Source: Cupriavidus lacunae
GTDB lineage: Bacteria; Pseudomonadota; Gammaproteobacteria; Burkholderiales; Burkholderiaceae
Direction: 5' to 3'
DNA length: 64,000 bases
Assembly: GCF_003353055.1 (NCBI RefSeq)
Contig: NZ_QKWJ01000005.1
Span: 62,001 to 126,000 of the forward strand
A program made the translations under genes and the position numbers. Below, in pieces: positions 18,186 through 27,221 of this stretch (positions are counted from its first letter, which is position 1; every line of letters starts with the position of its first letter). The notes beneath the pieces were generated by a model that ran no database searches, was not told the origin of the DNA, and saw only the letters and a program-made list of their open reading frames with translations.

Positions 18186-19403
18186 ATGCCCGCCCACGCC
18201 GCCTCCCATCGCCAGCCCGTCACCGAAACCGCCGCGCGCGGCAGCGCGCTTGAATGGACCCAGCGGCTGGTCGCGTACGACACCACCAGCCGCCATTCCA
18301 ACCTGGGCCTGATCGAGTCGGTGCGCGACCATTTCCTGGCCAAGGGGCTGAAGCCGCATCTGAGCTACAACCCGCAGCAAGACAAGGCCAACCTGTTCGT
18401 CACCGTGCCCGCCGCCAACGGCGACACCAACGGCGGCATCGTGTTCTCGGGCCATACCGACGTGGTGCCGGTGGACGGCCAGGACTGGACCACCGACCCG
18501 TTCAAGCCGGTGGTGCGCGACGGCAAGCTCTATGGCCGCGGCACCTGCGACATGAAAGGCTTTATCGGCACCAGCCTGTCGCTGCTGCCGGCCATCCTGC
18601 AGGCAAAGCTGCGCGAGCCGGTGCACTACGCACTGTCCTTCGATGAAGAGATCGGCTGCATGGGCGCGCCCTACCTGCTGGCCGAACTGCGCGACCGCGG
18701 CGTGACGCCCGGCGGCTGCATCGTCGGCGAACCCACCAGCATGCGCGTGATCGTGGCGCACAAGGGCATCAACGCCTACCGCTGCTGCGTCAGGGGCCAG
18801 GCCGCGCATTCGTCGCTGACGCCGCGCGGCGTCAATGCGATCGAATACGCCGCGCGCCTGATCTGCTTCATCCGCGACATCGCCGATGAGTTCAAGGCCA
18901 AGGGCCCCTACGACCAGGCCTTCGACGTGCCCTACACCACCGCGCAGACCGGCACCATCCAGGGTGGCATCGCGCTGAACACCATCCCGGCGCTGTGCGA
19001 GTTCGTGTTCGAGTTCCGCAACCTGCCGGGCGTGGACCCGGAAGCCATCTATGCGCGCATCCAGGCCTACGCCAACGACGTGCTGCTGCCGAAGATGCGC
19101 GCCGAGCATGCCGATGCCGGCCTGACGCTGAGCAAGATCGCCGCCGCGCCGTCGCTCGACGTGGCCGAGCAGGAGGCCATCACGCAGCTGGTGCGCGCGC
19201 TGACCGCCGACCGCGACACAAACAAGGTGGCCTACGGCACCGAGGCCGGCCTGTTCCAGCGCGCGGGCATTCCGGCCGTGGTGTGCGGGCCTGGCGATAT
19301 CCAGCAGGCGCACAAGCCGGATGAGTTTGTTTCGCTGGAGCAGCTGGCGGCTTGCGAGGCTTTCCTGCACAAAGTCGTCGACAGCCTGCGCGTGGCGGCC
19401 TGA
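18186..19403 (+). CDS. argE: acetylornithine deacetylase ArgE
   Basis: Zinc M20 peptidase-fold enzyme of 405 residues, cleaving N-acetylornithine to ornithine in arginine synthesis. Metal ligand and catalytic motifs are clear: FSGHTDVVPVDG (H90), GRGTCDMKGF, FDEEIGC with the catalytic Glu, and a C-terminal YGTEAGLFQRAGIPAVVCGPG. It lies 69 bases after mfd on the same strand. Succinyl-diaminopimelate desuccinylase is the nearest alternative, but the EIGCMGAP and FQRAGIP segments favour ArgE. Confidence 0.9.
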   Translation: MPAHAASHRQPVTETAARGSALEWTQRLVAYDTTSRHSNLGLIESVRDHFLAKGLKPHLSYNPQQDKANLFVTVPAANGDTNGGIVFSGHTDVVPVDGQDWTTDPFKPVVRDGKLYGRGTCDMKGFIGTSLSLLPAILQAKLREPVHYALSFDEEIGCMGAPYLLAELRDRGVTPGGCIVGEPTSMRVIVAHKGINAYRCCVRGQAAHSSLTPRGVNAIEYAARLICFIRDIADEFKAKGPYDQAFDVPYTTAQTGTIQGGIALNTIPALCEFVFEFRNLPGVDPEAIYARIQAYANDVLLPKMRAEHADAGLTLSKIAAAPSLDVAEQEAITQLVRALTADRDTNKVAYGTEAGLFQRAGIPAVVCGPGDIQQAHKPDEFVSLEQLAACEAFLHKVVDSLRVAA

Positions 19404-19614
19404 TATCCCCTCTGCCGCGCCGTGTGCCCGGCGAAGGCACATGGCGCGGCGCCCTTCCGGCCACGCTATCCGGCGTGGCCTCAGCACTGCCTGCATCACA
19501 CCAACAATAAAGAGCGGGTAAGAGGACGGCGTCACCGCCATCCCCTCCCCAAAGAACCGCCCAAGCGACTTTCACCGCAAGCGGCTCGCGCATGGCTAAA
19601 ACACCGTTTGCCCG

Positions 19615-20931
19615 ATGCCGGCCTTGCCATACGACAGTGCGCTGGCCCAGGCGCCAGCCACACCGGCCAGCGCCGACGCCCTGCACGCACAGATCGAGAC
19701 CCGCGCCAAGGCGGTGGAGCAGCAGCTGATCGCCTGGCGCCGCGATATCCACCAGCGTCCGGAACTGGGCAACTACGAAACCCGCACGGCCACGCTGGTG
19801 GCTGATCATCTGCGCAAGCTCGGCATGGAAGTGAAGACGGGCGTGGCCAAGACCGGGGTGGTCGGCGTGCTCAAGGGCGGCAAGCCCGGCCCGGTGGTGG
19901 CGCTGCGTGCCGACATGGACGCGCTGCCGGTGAAGGAGCGCGTGGACGTGCCGTTTGCGTCGAAGGCCAAGGGCCAGTACCTGGGCAAGGAAGTGGACGT
20001 GATGCACGCCTGCGGCCATGACACCCACGTCGCCATCCTGATGGCCACCGCGGAAGTGCTGGCCGGCATGAAGGACCAGCTGCCCGGCACGATCAAGTTC
20101 ATCTTCCAGCCGGCCGAGGAAAGCCCGGCCGACTTCGAGCCCAATGGCTCCAACATGTGGGGCGCCAAGCAGATGGTGTCCGAGGGCGTGCTGGACAATC
20201 CCAAGGTCGATGCGATCTTCGGCCTGCATGTGAGCAGCGGCATCGAATCGGGCAAGCTGGGCTGGCGCAGCGGCCCGTCGATGGCGGCGGCCGACCAGTT
20301 CTGGATCGACGTCAAGGGCCGCCAGACCCACGGCGCGCGGCCGTGGGGCGGGATCGACCCGATCGTGGTGGCGTCGCAGATCGTGATGGGCCTGCAGACC
20401 ATCCAGAGCCGCCAGGTCAATGCCATGCTGGAGCCGTCGGTGATCACCGTGGGCGCCATCCATGGCGGCAACCGCATGAATATCGTGCCGGAGAAGGGCG
20501 AGATGATGGGCACCATCCGCACCTATGACGAAGGCATGAAGAAGGACATTCATGCCCGCATGAAGCGCACCACCGAGGCCATCGCCACCAGCGCCGGCGC
20601 CGAGGCCAATTTCCGCGTGGTGGAGCTGTACAACGCCACCGTCAACCAGCCGGCCCTGACCGAGAAGATGGCGCCCACGCTGCAGCGCGTGGCCGGCGAA
20701 GGCAACTGGTTGATCACGCCCAAGGCGACCGCGTCCGAGGACTTCTCGTTCTACCAGGAGAAGGTGCCGGGCCTGTTCTTCAACCTCGGCGTGACGCCCA
20801 AGGGCCAGGATGTGACCAAGGCGCCGTCGAACCACTCGCCCGAGTTCTATGTGGACGAACCGGCGCTGATCAACGGCGTGCGCGCGCTGTCCAGCCTGAC
20901 CGTGGACTACATGGTGATGGCGCAGCGCTGA
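19615..20931 (+). CDS. M20D amidohydrolase (hippurate hydrolase / HipO-like); signal peptide probably disrupted
   Basis: Metal amidohydrolase of 438 residues in the hippuricase / N-acyl-amino-acid hydrolase group. Motifs: VALRADMDALPV, HACGHDTHVAIL with the family's cysteine metal ligand, QPAEESPADF with the catalytic Glu pair, and SNHSPEFYVDE. The N-terminus MPALPYDSALAQAPA looks like the tail of a signal peptide ending ALAQA, but the first half is missing. A frame starting at the ATG at 19592 supplies MAKTPFAR, a plausible charged n-region, in another reading frame, and an in-frame TAA at 19597 closes the CDS frame upstream. Either a small deletion broke an exported enzyme's leader or the protein is now cytosolic. 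Confidence 0.82.
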   Translation: MPALPYDSALAQAPATPASADALHAQIETRAKAVEQQLIAWRRDIHQRPELGNYETRTATLVADHLRKLGMEVKTGVAKTGVVGVLKGGKPGPVVALRADMDALPVKERVDVPFASKAKGQYLGKEVDVMHACGHDTHVAILMATAEVLAGMKDQLPGTIKFIFQPAEESPADFEPNGSNMWGAKQMVSEGVLDNPKVDAIFGLHVSSGIESGKLGWRSGPSMAAADQFWIDVKGRQTHGARPWGGIDPIVVASQIVMGLQTIQSRQVNAMLEPSVITVGAIHGGNRMNIVPEKGEMMGTIRTYDEGMKKDIHARMKRTTEAIATSAGAEANFRVVELYNATVNQPALTEKMAPTLQRVAGEGNWLITPKATASEDFSFYQEKVPGLFFNLGVTPKGQDVTKAPSNHSPEFYVDEPALINGVRALSSLTVDYMVMAQR

Positions 20932-21047
20932 GCGGCTCGCCCGGCGCGCTGCGGGGGGCTACAATAGCGGTTTTGCCGCGTTGCAGCCCCCCGCCTTGCC
21001 GCCAGCTTGGTGTCGCCAGCCTGGCAAGCGCCCGATCCTCTTTCGTC

Positions 21048-21902
21048 ATGCCCCTGATCCTCCAGAGCACCGCCCCGCTTTCCGCCGCCGACCTCGACAC
21101 CGCCCGCACCCTGGCCCGCGCCTCTGAACTGGTGCTGCGCAGCGACACCGTGGCCGCCGCCGAGGACTGCGCGCCGCTGACGCCGGCGCTGCGCGATGCG
21201 CTGGATGACTTCTGCGGCCCGCGCGCGATCGACTGGGCGGTGGTGCCCGCGGGGCGCAGGCTGTCCGACTTTCGCCTGGTGGCGATGGACATGGACTCGA
21301 CGCTGATCACGATCGAGTGCATCGACGAGATCGCCGATTTCTGCGGCCTCAAGGCCGAGGTCTCGGCCATTACCGAAGCTGCAATGCGCGGCGAGATCAC
21401 CGATTTCAACGAGAGCCTGCGCCGCCGCGTGGCCCTGCTCAAGGGCCTGGACGCGAGCGTGCTGGACCGCGTCTATGACGGGCGGCTGCGGCTGTCGCCG
21501 GGCGCCGAGCGCATGCTGCAGACCGTGCAGGCGCTGGGCCTGCGCACGCTGCTGGTGTCGGGCGGCTTCGTGCATTTCACCGAGAAGCTCAAGGCCCGGC
21601 TCAAGCTCGACGTGACCCGCGCCAATACGCTGGAGATCGTCGACGGCAAGCTGACCGGCAATGTGGTCGGCGAGATCGTCAATGCCGACGTCAAGGCCCG
21701 CACCGTGCAGGAAGTCTGCGCCCAGATCGGTGCCACGCCGGACCAGGCCATCGTCATGGGCGATGGCTCCAATGACCTGAAGATGATGGCCGTAGCCGGC
21801 CTGTCGGTGGCCTTCCGGGCCAAGCCGGTGGTGCGCGCGCAGGCCAGCGTCGCGTTCAACCATGTCGGGCTGGACGGCCTGCTGGCGCTGTTCCCGCACT
21901 GA
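21048..21902 (+). CDS. serB: phosphoserine phosphatase SerB
   Basis: HAD-superfamily phosphatase of 284 residues catalysing the last step of serine synthesis. The nucleophile motif DMDSTLITIE carries D81 and D83; motif II is LLVSGGF, motif III includes KLTGNVVG, and motif IV is GDGSNDLKMM. An N-terminal region of about 75 residues resembles the regulatory part found in longer SerB proteins. The ATG at 21048 was chosen over upstream in-frame codons that run into the promoter-like CTACAAT at about 20959. Confidence 0.94.
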   Translation: MPLILQSTAPLSAADLDTARTLARASELVLRSDTVAAAEDCAPLTPALRDALDDFCGPRAIDWAVVPAGRRLSDFRLVAMDMDSTLITIECIDEIADFCGLKAEVSAITEAAMRGEITDFNESLRRRVALLKGLDASVLDRVYDGRLRLSPGAERMLQTVQALGLRTLLVSGGFVHFTEKLKARLKLDVTRANTLEIVDGKLTGNVVGEIVNADVKARTVQEVCAQIGATPDQAIVMGDGSNDLKMMAVAGLSVAFRAKPVVRAQASVAFNHVGLDGLLALFPH

Positions 21903-22034
21903 TCCCGGGCCGCGGCAACAGCGGGCCGGCGGAGTCGGTCTGGGCGATGCTGCAGGCAGCCCAGGCCGCCAGGCCCGCGAGCGCCAGGACGATACCCGGC
22001 ACGGATACGCCCTGAGCGCACGGCCCCGGCATGC

Positions 22035-22061
22035 AAAACGGACGCAGCAGCGTCCGTTTTT
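22035..22061 (+). terminator. rho-independent terminator after serB
   Basis: AAAACGGACG-CAGCAG-CGTCCG followed by TTTTTG forms a stable stem with a uridine run about 130 bases after the serB stop. Confidence 0.8.
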
Positions 22062-22130
22062 GTTTCCTGGGCACGCCAGCCTGGCCGCTGCCCTACACTA
22101 CCTCAGGCCAACAACACGGAGCCGACCGCC

Positions 22131-22370
22131 ATGGAATCGACCTTCCATCAGTTTTCCGAACTGTTCGCCCAACTCGGCCTGCCCTCGGACGAAGCCAGCA
22201 TCCGCGGCTTCATCGGCACGCATGCACCGCTGCCCGACGATATCGAGCTGGCCGAGGCACCGTTCTGGACCCCCGCCCAGGCCACGCTGCTGCGCGACGA
22301 ACTGCTGGACGACGCCGACTGGGCCGAAGTCGTCGACCAGCTCAACCTCGCGCTGAGACAGCCGACCTAG
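22131..22370 (+). CDS. DUF2789 family protein
   Basis: Small acidic protein of 79 residues matching DUF2789 as I remember it: FSELFAQLGLPSDEASIRGF, then LPDDIELAEAPFWTPAQATL and DDADWAEVVDQLNLAL. All-helical and cytosolic by appearance; no known biochemical role. Convergent with metC, with 6 bases between the stop codons. Confidence 0.8.
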   Translation: MESTFHQFSELFAQLGLPSDEASIRGFIGTHAPLPDDIELAEAPFWTPAQATLLRDELLDDADWAEVVDQLNLALRQPT

Positions 22371-22376
22371 CACCAC

Positions 22377-23600
22377 CTAAGCGGCGAGCGTGGCCGCCAT
22401 CGCCTGGCGCAGGTCGGCGATCAGGTCGCGCGTGTCTTCCAGGCCGATATAGAGCCGCACCAGCTCGCCGGTATCCTGCCAGCCGGCCGGCGGCCATGTG
22501 CCCGCCGGGCGCATGCTCTGCACGTGGTAGGGCACGGCCAGGCTATGGGCCCCGCCCCAGGACCAGCCGATGGCAAACAGCTGCAACGCCTCGACGAACG
22601 CATCCACCTGCTGGCGCGTATAGCGGGCACGCAGGATGATGGCAAACAGCCCGCTGGCGCCGGTGAACTCGCGCCGCCAGTTGGCGTGACCGGGGCAATC
22701 CGGCAGCGCCGGATGCAGCACGCGTGCCACCTCGGGCCGCTGGTGCAGCCATTCGGCCACTTCGCGGGCGGCGCGGTCGTGCGCGGCCAGGCGCACCGGC
22801 AGGCTCGGCAGCCCGCGCAGCACCAGGTGGCAGTCGTCGGCGGACACGCCCCAGCCCATCAGCATGCGGGTGCGTTTGAGGCGGTCGTGCAGGCCATCGT
22901 CGCAGGTCAGCACCGCGCCCATCAGCACGTCGCTGCCGCCGGACTGATACTTGGTCAGCGCCTGCACCGAGATATCGATGCCGCGCTCGAACGGACGGAA
23001 GTAGATACCAGCCGACCAGGTATTGTCGATCGCGGTCAGCACGCCGCGCGCCCTGGCCACGGCCACGATGGCGTCGCAGTCGGGCACTTCCATGGTCACC
23101 GAACCGGGCGACTCCATCCAGATCAGGCGCGTATTGGGCCTGATCATCGCCGCCACCGCGGCGGCGTCCATCGGATCGTAGTAGCGCACGGTCACACCGA
23201 ATTCGCGTGCCAGCCACTCGCCGTGGTCGCGGTTGGGGCCGTAGACGTTGTGCGGCACCAGCACGTCGTCGCCGCTCTTGAGCAACGCGAAGTAGACAAG
23301 CGAGATCGCCGCGAGACCCGACGGCTGCAGCAGCGTGTGGCGCGCGCCTTCAAGCAGCGCCAGGTGCTGGCACAGCGCCTCGCTGGTCGGCGTGGCGTGC
23401 AGGCCATAGCGCCAGTAGGTGGTGGTGCCGTCGCCCTGTGCGCGCAGTTCGGCCAGGTTGCGGAACACCACGGTCGAGCCGCGGTGCGTGGCGGGAGAAA
23501 ACGAGGCAAAGCCGGGCGCAATCTCCAGCTCGGGCTGGACCGCAACGGTTTGCAGGTAATGGGCGGGGGACGCGGGCTTGTCGGATGGCGAATCGGACAC
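22377..23600 (-). CDS. metC: cystathionine beta-lyase
   Basis: PLP-dependent Cys/Met metabolism enzyme of 407 residues that cleaves cystathionine to homocysteine, pyruvate and ammonia. The Schiff-base lysine is K217 in QALTKYQSGGSDV; other signatures are TYWRYGLHATPT (phosphate and substrate binding) and IDNTWSAGIYFRP. The GTG at 23600 is preceded by AAGGAAACC at ribosome-binding distance, which favours it over in-frame codons up to 23654. The SAGIYFRP segment is typical of proteobacterial MetC rather than cystathionine gamma-synthase. Confidence 0.88.
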   Translation of the reverse strand: MSDSPSDKPASPAHYLQTVAVQPELEIAPGFASFSPATHRGSTVVFRNLAELRAQGDGTTTYWRYGLHATPTSEALCQHLALLEGARHTLLQPSGLAAISLVYFALLKSGDDVLVPHNVYGPNRDHGEWLAREFGVTVRYYDPMDAAAVAAMIRPNTRLIWMESPGSVTMEVPDCDAIVAVARARGVLTAIDNTWSAGIYFRPFERGIDISVQALTKYQSGGSDVLMGAVLTCDDGLHDRLKRTRMLMGWGVSADDCHLVLRGLPSLPVRLAAHDRAAREVAEWLHQRPEVARVLHPALPDCPGHANWRREFTGASGLFAIILRARYTRQQVDAFVEALQLFAIGWSWGGAHSLAVPYHVQSMRPAGTWPPAGWQDTGELVRLYIGLEDTRDLIADLRQAMAATLAA

Positions 23601-23764
23601 GGCGGTTTCCTTGCTGGCTGCTGGCCGGCCACGCACGCTGCCTGGTGATGTCACTCAGGCAATGGGGTGGAACGGTCAGGAATGAGACTCGATGAGCCTT
23701 CGAGCTTACCAGCAAATGCCGGCCGCGCCACCGGCGATGGCGGCGGCAGGCACCGCGAAGCGGC

Positions 23765-24400
23765 TTACCAGCCGGAAATCGAGGACTTCGGCGGCGGCGG
23801 CGCGTAGGTGACGCCGCTGTTGGGCGTCATGTCGAACGGGGGAATCACCAACATGCCCAGCGGGCGGATGAAGAACGGCAGCACGATCGCCGGGTTGAAC
23901 GCATCGGTCCAGGTGCCGCGCACGGCGCCGCTGGCGTCGATGTTGCCTTCCCAGTTGCCCGACACGCGCGTGCCGTCGTCGGACTCTTCCATCAGGAAGG
24001 CGCCGTCTTCCCACTCGCCGGCCAGCAGGCGCACACCGGCGCCACGGCCGGCGTACTCGCCGCGCACGCTGTCGCGCTCGTCGGGCTTGGGACCCAGGCG
24101 CAAGCGCACCGGCTGGTCGCCAACCTTGCCGACATAGACCGGCAGCGACGCATATTCCGGCCGCGGCGCCAGCGGTTTCGGCGCGCCAGTGGAAAGCGAG
24201 GCGCCGCGCCGGGCTTCGCCATCACGGATAGCCTGGTTGATGCCCAGGCCTTCGCCGCCGGCCGATGCAGCCGCTGGCGCAACGCTAACCGGGCCGGTCG
24301 ACAGCTCGGTCGCCGGCCCGGCCTGCGCCGCGCTCGCCAGGGCGAGCGCGGCGGCCAGACCGAGCGTCCAAAGGGTCTTCGTCTGCAAAGCCAGGCGCAA
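23765..24400 (-). CDS. exported protein of unknown function downstream of bktB
   Basis: Not recognised. It reads as 211 residues from a TTG at 24400 that follows a GAGGT ribosome binding site 8 bases after the bktB stop, so translation is probably coupled. The N-terminus is a signal peptide (MRLALQTKTLWTLG, then an Ala/Leu core ending SAAQA). The mature protein has a low-complexity linker (about residues 30-75), then a beta-rich region with PVYVGKVGDQPVRLRLGPKP, SGNWEGNIDASGAVRGTW, and a proline-rich tail YAPPPPKSSISGW. Probably periplasmic or outer-membrane associated. The link to bktB may be positional only. Confidence 0.6.
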   Translation of the reverse strand: MRLALQTKTLWTLGLAAALALASAAQAGPATELSTGPVSVAPAAASAGGEGLGINQAIRDGEARRGASLSTGAPKPLAPRPEYASLPVYVGKVGDQPVRLRLGPKPDERDSVRGEYAGRGAGVRLLAGEWEDGAFLMEESDDGTRVSGNWEGNIDASGAVRGTWTDAFNPAIVLPFFIRPLGMLVIPPFDMTPNSGVTYAPPPPKSSISGW

Positions 24401-24408
24401 GGCTAACC

Positions 24409-25593
24409 TCAGATACGCTCGAAGATGGCGGCAATGCCCTGCCCGCCGCCGATGCACATCGTCACCAGCGCGTAGCGGCCTTGCACGCGGTTCAGCTCGT
24501 GCAGTGCCTTCACCGTGATCAGGGCACCGGTGGCGCCGATCGGGTGGCCCAGCGAGATGCCCGAGCCGTTCGGGTTGACCTTGGCAGGGTCCAGGCCGAG
24601 CGCCTTGGTCACCGCGCAAGCCTGCGCGGCGAAGGCCTCATTGGCTTCGATCACGTCCAGGTCCGACACCTGCAGGCCGGCGCGTTCCAGCGCGATCTTC
24701 GTCGCCGGCACCGGGCCGATGCCCATGGTCTTCGGGTCCACGCCGGCATGGCCGTAGGACACCAGGCGGGCCAGCGGCTTCAGGCCACGGCGCTCGGCCT
24801 CGGCGCGCTCCATCAGCACCACGGCGGCGGCGGCGTCGTTCAGGCCCGAGGCATTGCCCGCGGTGACGGTGCCGTTTTCCTTGACAAAGACCGGCTTGAG
24901 CTTGGTCATGTCGTCGATGGTGGCGTCATGGCGCACGTGCTCGTCGGTGTCGAAGGTCACGTCGCCCTTGCGGCCCTTGCTTACCACCGGGACGATCTGG
25001 TCCTTGAAGTAGCCGGCCTTGATCGCGGCCGAGGCGCGGCGATGCGATTCCAGCGCGGCCTCGTCCTGCTGCGCGCGCGAGATGTCGTATTCCTTGGCGA
25101 CGTTCTCGGCGGTCACGCCCATGTGGATGCGATGGAAGGGGTCGTGCAGCGCGCCCAGCATCATGTCGACCAGGCCCGCGTCGCCCATGCGGGCACCCCA
25201 GCGTGCCGCCGGCGCCAGGTACGGCGCGCGGCTCATGCTTTCCGCGCCGCCGCCGATGGCCACGTCGGCATCGCCCAGCAGGATGGTCTGCGCGGCGCTG
25301 ACGATGGCCTGCAGGCCCGAGCCGCACAGGCGGTTGACGGTCAGCGCGGGCGCGTTGACCGACACGCCGCCGTTGACGGCCGCGACGCGGCCCAGGTACA
25401 TATCGCGCGGCTCGGTCTGGATCACATTGCCGAACACCACATGGCCGACATCGTCGCCCGACACTTGCGCGCGCGCCAGTGCCTCGCGCACCACCAGTGC
25501 GCCCAGTTCTGCCGGCGCCACATCCTTCAGGGCGCCCCCAAAGGTCCCGATCGCGGTACGGACACCGCTCACCACCACCACTTCACGCGTCAT
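24409..25593 (-). CDS. bktB: beta-ketothiolase BktB
   Basis: Thiolase of 394 residues with broad chain-length use (C4-C10), needed in C. necator for 3-ketovaleryl-CoA and so for 3-hydroxyvalerate-containing polymer. The acyl-accepting cysteine is C90 in VNRLCGSGLQA; the general-base region is SLGHPIGATGA and the second cysteine lies in VTMCIGGGQG. The sequence follows H16 BktB almost throughout, from memory, with a few substitutions near the N-terminus. It is about 5 kb from the phaCAB operon on the same strand. Confidence 0.93.
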   Translation of the reverse strand: MTREVVVVSGVRTAIGTFGGALKDVAPAELGALVVREALARAQVSGDDVGHVVFGNVIQTEPRDMYLGRVAAVNGGVSVNAPALTVNRLCGSGLQAIVSAAQTILLGDADVAIGGGAESMSRAPYLAPAARWGARMGDAGLVDMMLGALHDPFHRIHMGVTAENVAKEYDISRAQQDEAALESHRRASAAIKAGYFKDQIVPVVSKGRKGDVTFDTDEHVRHDATIDDMTKLKPVFVKENGTVTAGNASGLNDAAAAVVLMERAEAERRGLKPLARLVSYGHAGVDPKTMGIGPVPATKIALERAGLQVSDLDVIEANEAFAAQACAVTKALGLDPAKVNPNGSGISLGHPIGATGALITVKALHELNRVQGRYALVTMCIGGGQGIAAIFERI

Positions 25594-25684
25594 GACTTTG
25601 TCTCCATGAGGTTATGTTGCACCGCACAGTATAGCGGGATCGGAGCGAAATCGAACGAGCGTACTTTTACTTAATCAACCCGTT

Positions 25685-27064
25685 TCAGACCTCGCCCCAC
25701 AGGTCGTGGCCGTCGGCGCCGGTGATCTTCACGTCGACGAACTCGCCGGCGCGGTAGCGCAGGGAATTGCGTTCCGGCGGCGCGATATAGACCAGGCCGT
25801 CGATTTCCGGTGCATCGGCGGACGAACGGCCGATGCCGCCTTCCTGGTTGACCTCGTCCACCAGCACGCGCAGGGTCTGGCCGACTTTGCGCTGCAGGCG
25901 GCGCGCCGACACTTCCTCGGCCACTTCCATGAAGCGGGCGCGGCGTTCCTCGCGCACCTCATCGGGCAGCGCGCCTGGCAGTTCGTTGGCGGTGGCGCCC
26001 TCCACCGGCGAGTAGGCGAAGCAGCCGACGCGGTCCAGTTCAGCCTCGGCGATAAAGTCGAGCAGGGTCTGGAACTCCGCCTCGGTCTCGCCGGGGAAGC
26101 CGGCGATAAAGGTGCTGCGGATGGTCAGTTCCGGGCAGATCTCGCGCCAGGCGCGGATGCGGTCCATGGTCTTCTCGGCATTGGCCGGGCGCTTCATGCG
26201 CTTGAGCACGTCCGGGTGGGCATGCTGCAGCGGCACGTCCAGATATGGCAGCACGTGGCCCTGCGACATCAGCGGGATGATCTCGTCCACGTGCGGATAC
26301 GGGTAGACGTAGTGCAGGCGCACCCAGGCGCCGTACTGCGCCGCCAGTTCGCCCAGCGCCGCCACCAGTTCGGTCATGCGGGTCTTGAGCGGGCGGCCGT
26401 TCCAGAAACCGGTGCGGTACTTGACGTCGACGCCGTAGGCGCTGGTGTCCTGCGAGATCACCAGCAGTTCCTTGACGCCGGCCTTGAACAGGTTCTCGGC
26501 CTCCAGCATGACCTCGGCCACCGCGCGCGAGACCAGGTCGCCGCGCATCGACGGGATGATGCAGAACGAGCAGCGGTGGTTGCAGCCCTCGGAAATCTTC
26601 AGGTAGGCGTAGTGCTTGGGCGTGAGCTTGATGCCGGCGGCCGGCACCAGGTCAGTGAACGGATCATGCGGCTTGGGCAGGTGCGTGTGCACCGCCTGCA
26701 TCACCTCGCCGAGCGCATGCGGGCCGGTCACGGCCAGCACCTTGGGGTGCACCGACGACACGATGTCGCGGCCTGCAGCATCCTTCTTCGCGCCCAGGCA
26801 GCCCGTGACGATGACCTTGCCGTTCTCGGTCAGTGCCTCGCCGATGGCGTCCAGGCTCTCCTGCACGGCCTCGTCGATAAAACCGCAGGTATTGACCACG
26901 ACCAGGTCGGCGCCGTCATAGGTGCCGCTGATGGCGTAGCCCTCGGCGCGCAGTTGCGTGATGATTTGCTCGGAGTCGACCAGCGCTTTCGGGCAGCCAA
27001 GGGAAACAAATCCCACACGCGGACTATGGTCTTTCTGGGTCGTTGATTCTGAAGGGTTTTTCAC
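25685..27064 (-). CDS. rimO: ribosomal protein S12 methylthiotransferase RimO
   Basis: Radical-SAM enzyme of 459 residues that methylthiolates the conserved aspartate of ribosomal protein S12. Two iron-sulfur clusters are supported: the N-terminal MTTase cysteines C24, C60 and C89, and the radical-SAM triad C161, C165 and C168 in [10 protein letters not shown]-terminal TRAM domain follows (about 390-459). The start is a GTG. The sequence [17 protein letters not shown] is typical of RimO rather than MiaB. dusC lies upstream on the same strand, 157 bases away. Confidence 0.95.
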   Translation of the reverse strand: MKNPSESTTQKDHSPRVGFVSLGCPKALVDSEQIITQLRAEGYAISGTYDGADLVVVNTCGFIDEAVQESLDAIGEALTENGKVIVTGCLGAKKDAAGRDIVSSVHPKVLAVTGPHALGEVMQAVHTHLPKPHDPFTDLVPAAGIKLTPKHYAYLKISEGCNHRCSFCIIPSMRGDLVSRAVAEVMLEAENLFKAGVKELLVISQDTSAYGVDVKYRTGFWNGRPLKTRMTELVAALGELAAQYGAWVRLHYVYPYPHVDEIIPLMSQGHVLPYLDVPLQHAHPDVLKRMKRPANAEKTMDRIRAWREICPELTIRSTFIAGFPGETEAEFQTLLDFIAEAELDRVGCFAYSPVEGATANELPGALPDEVREERRARFMEVAEEVSARRLQRKVGQTLRVLVDEVNQEGGIGRSSADAPEIDGLVYIAPPERNSLRYRAGEFVDVKITGADGHDLWGEV

Positions 27065-27221
27065 AGTGCAATCCGAATGTGGGGCAGGCGCGGCGGCCTA
27101 TGTATGAACAATGCAGGAACAAAGCCGCCAGGCGGTAAAAGCCAATCGGCCATTTTAACCGTTTGCCATGATTTCCCGGCGCCTGACTCCACACATGTGG
27201 CGCAGGCTCGGTAACGCCGCG

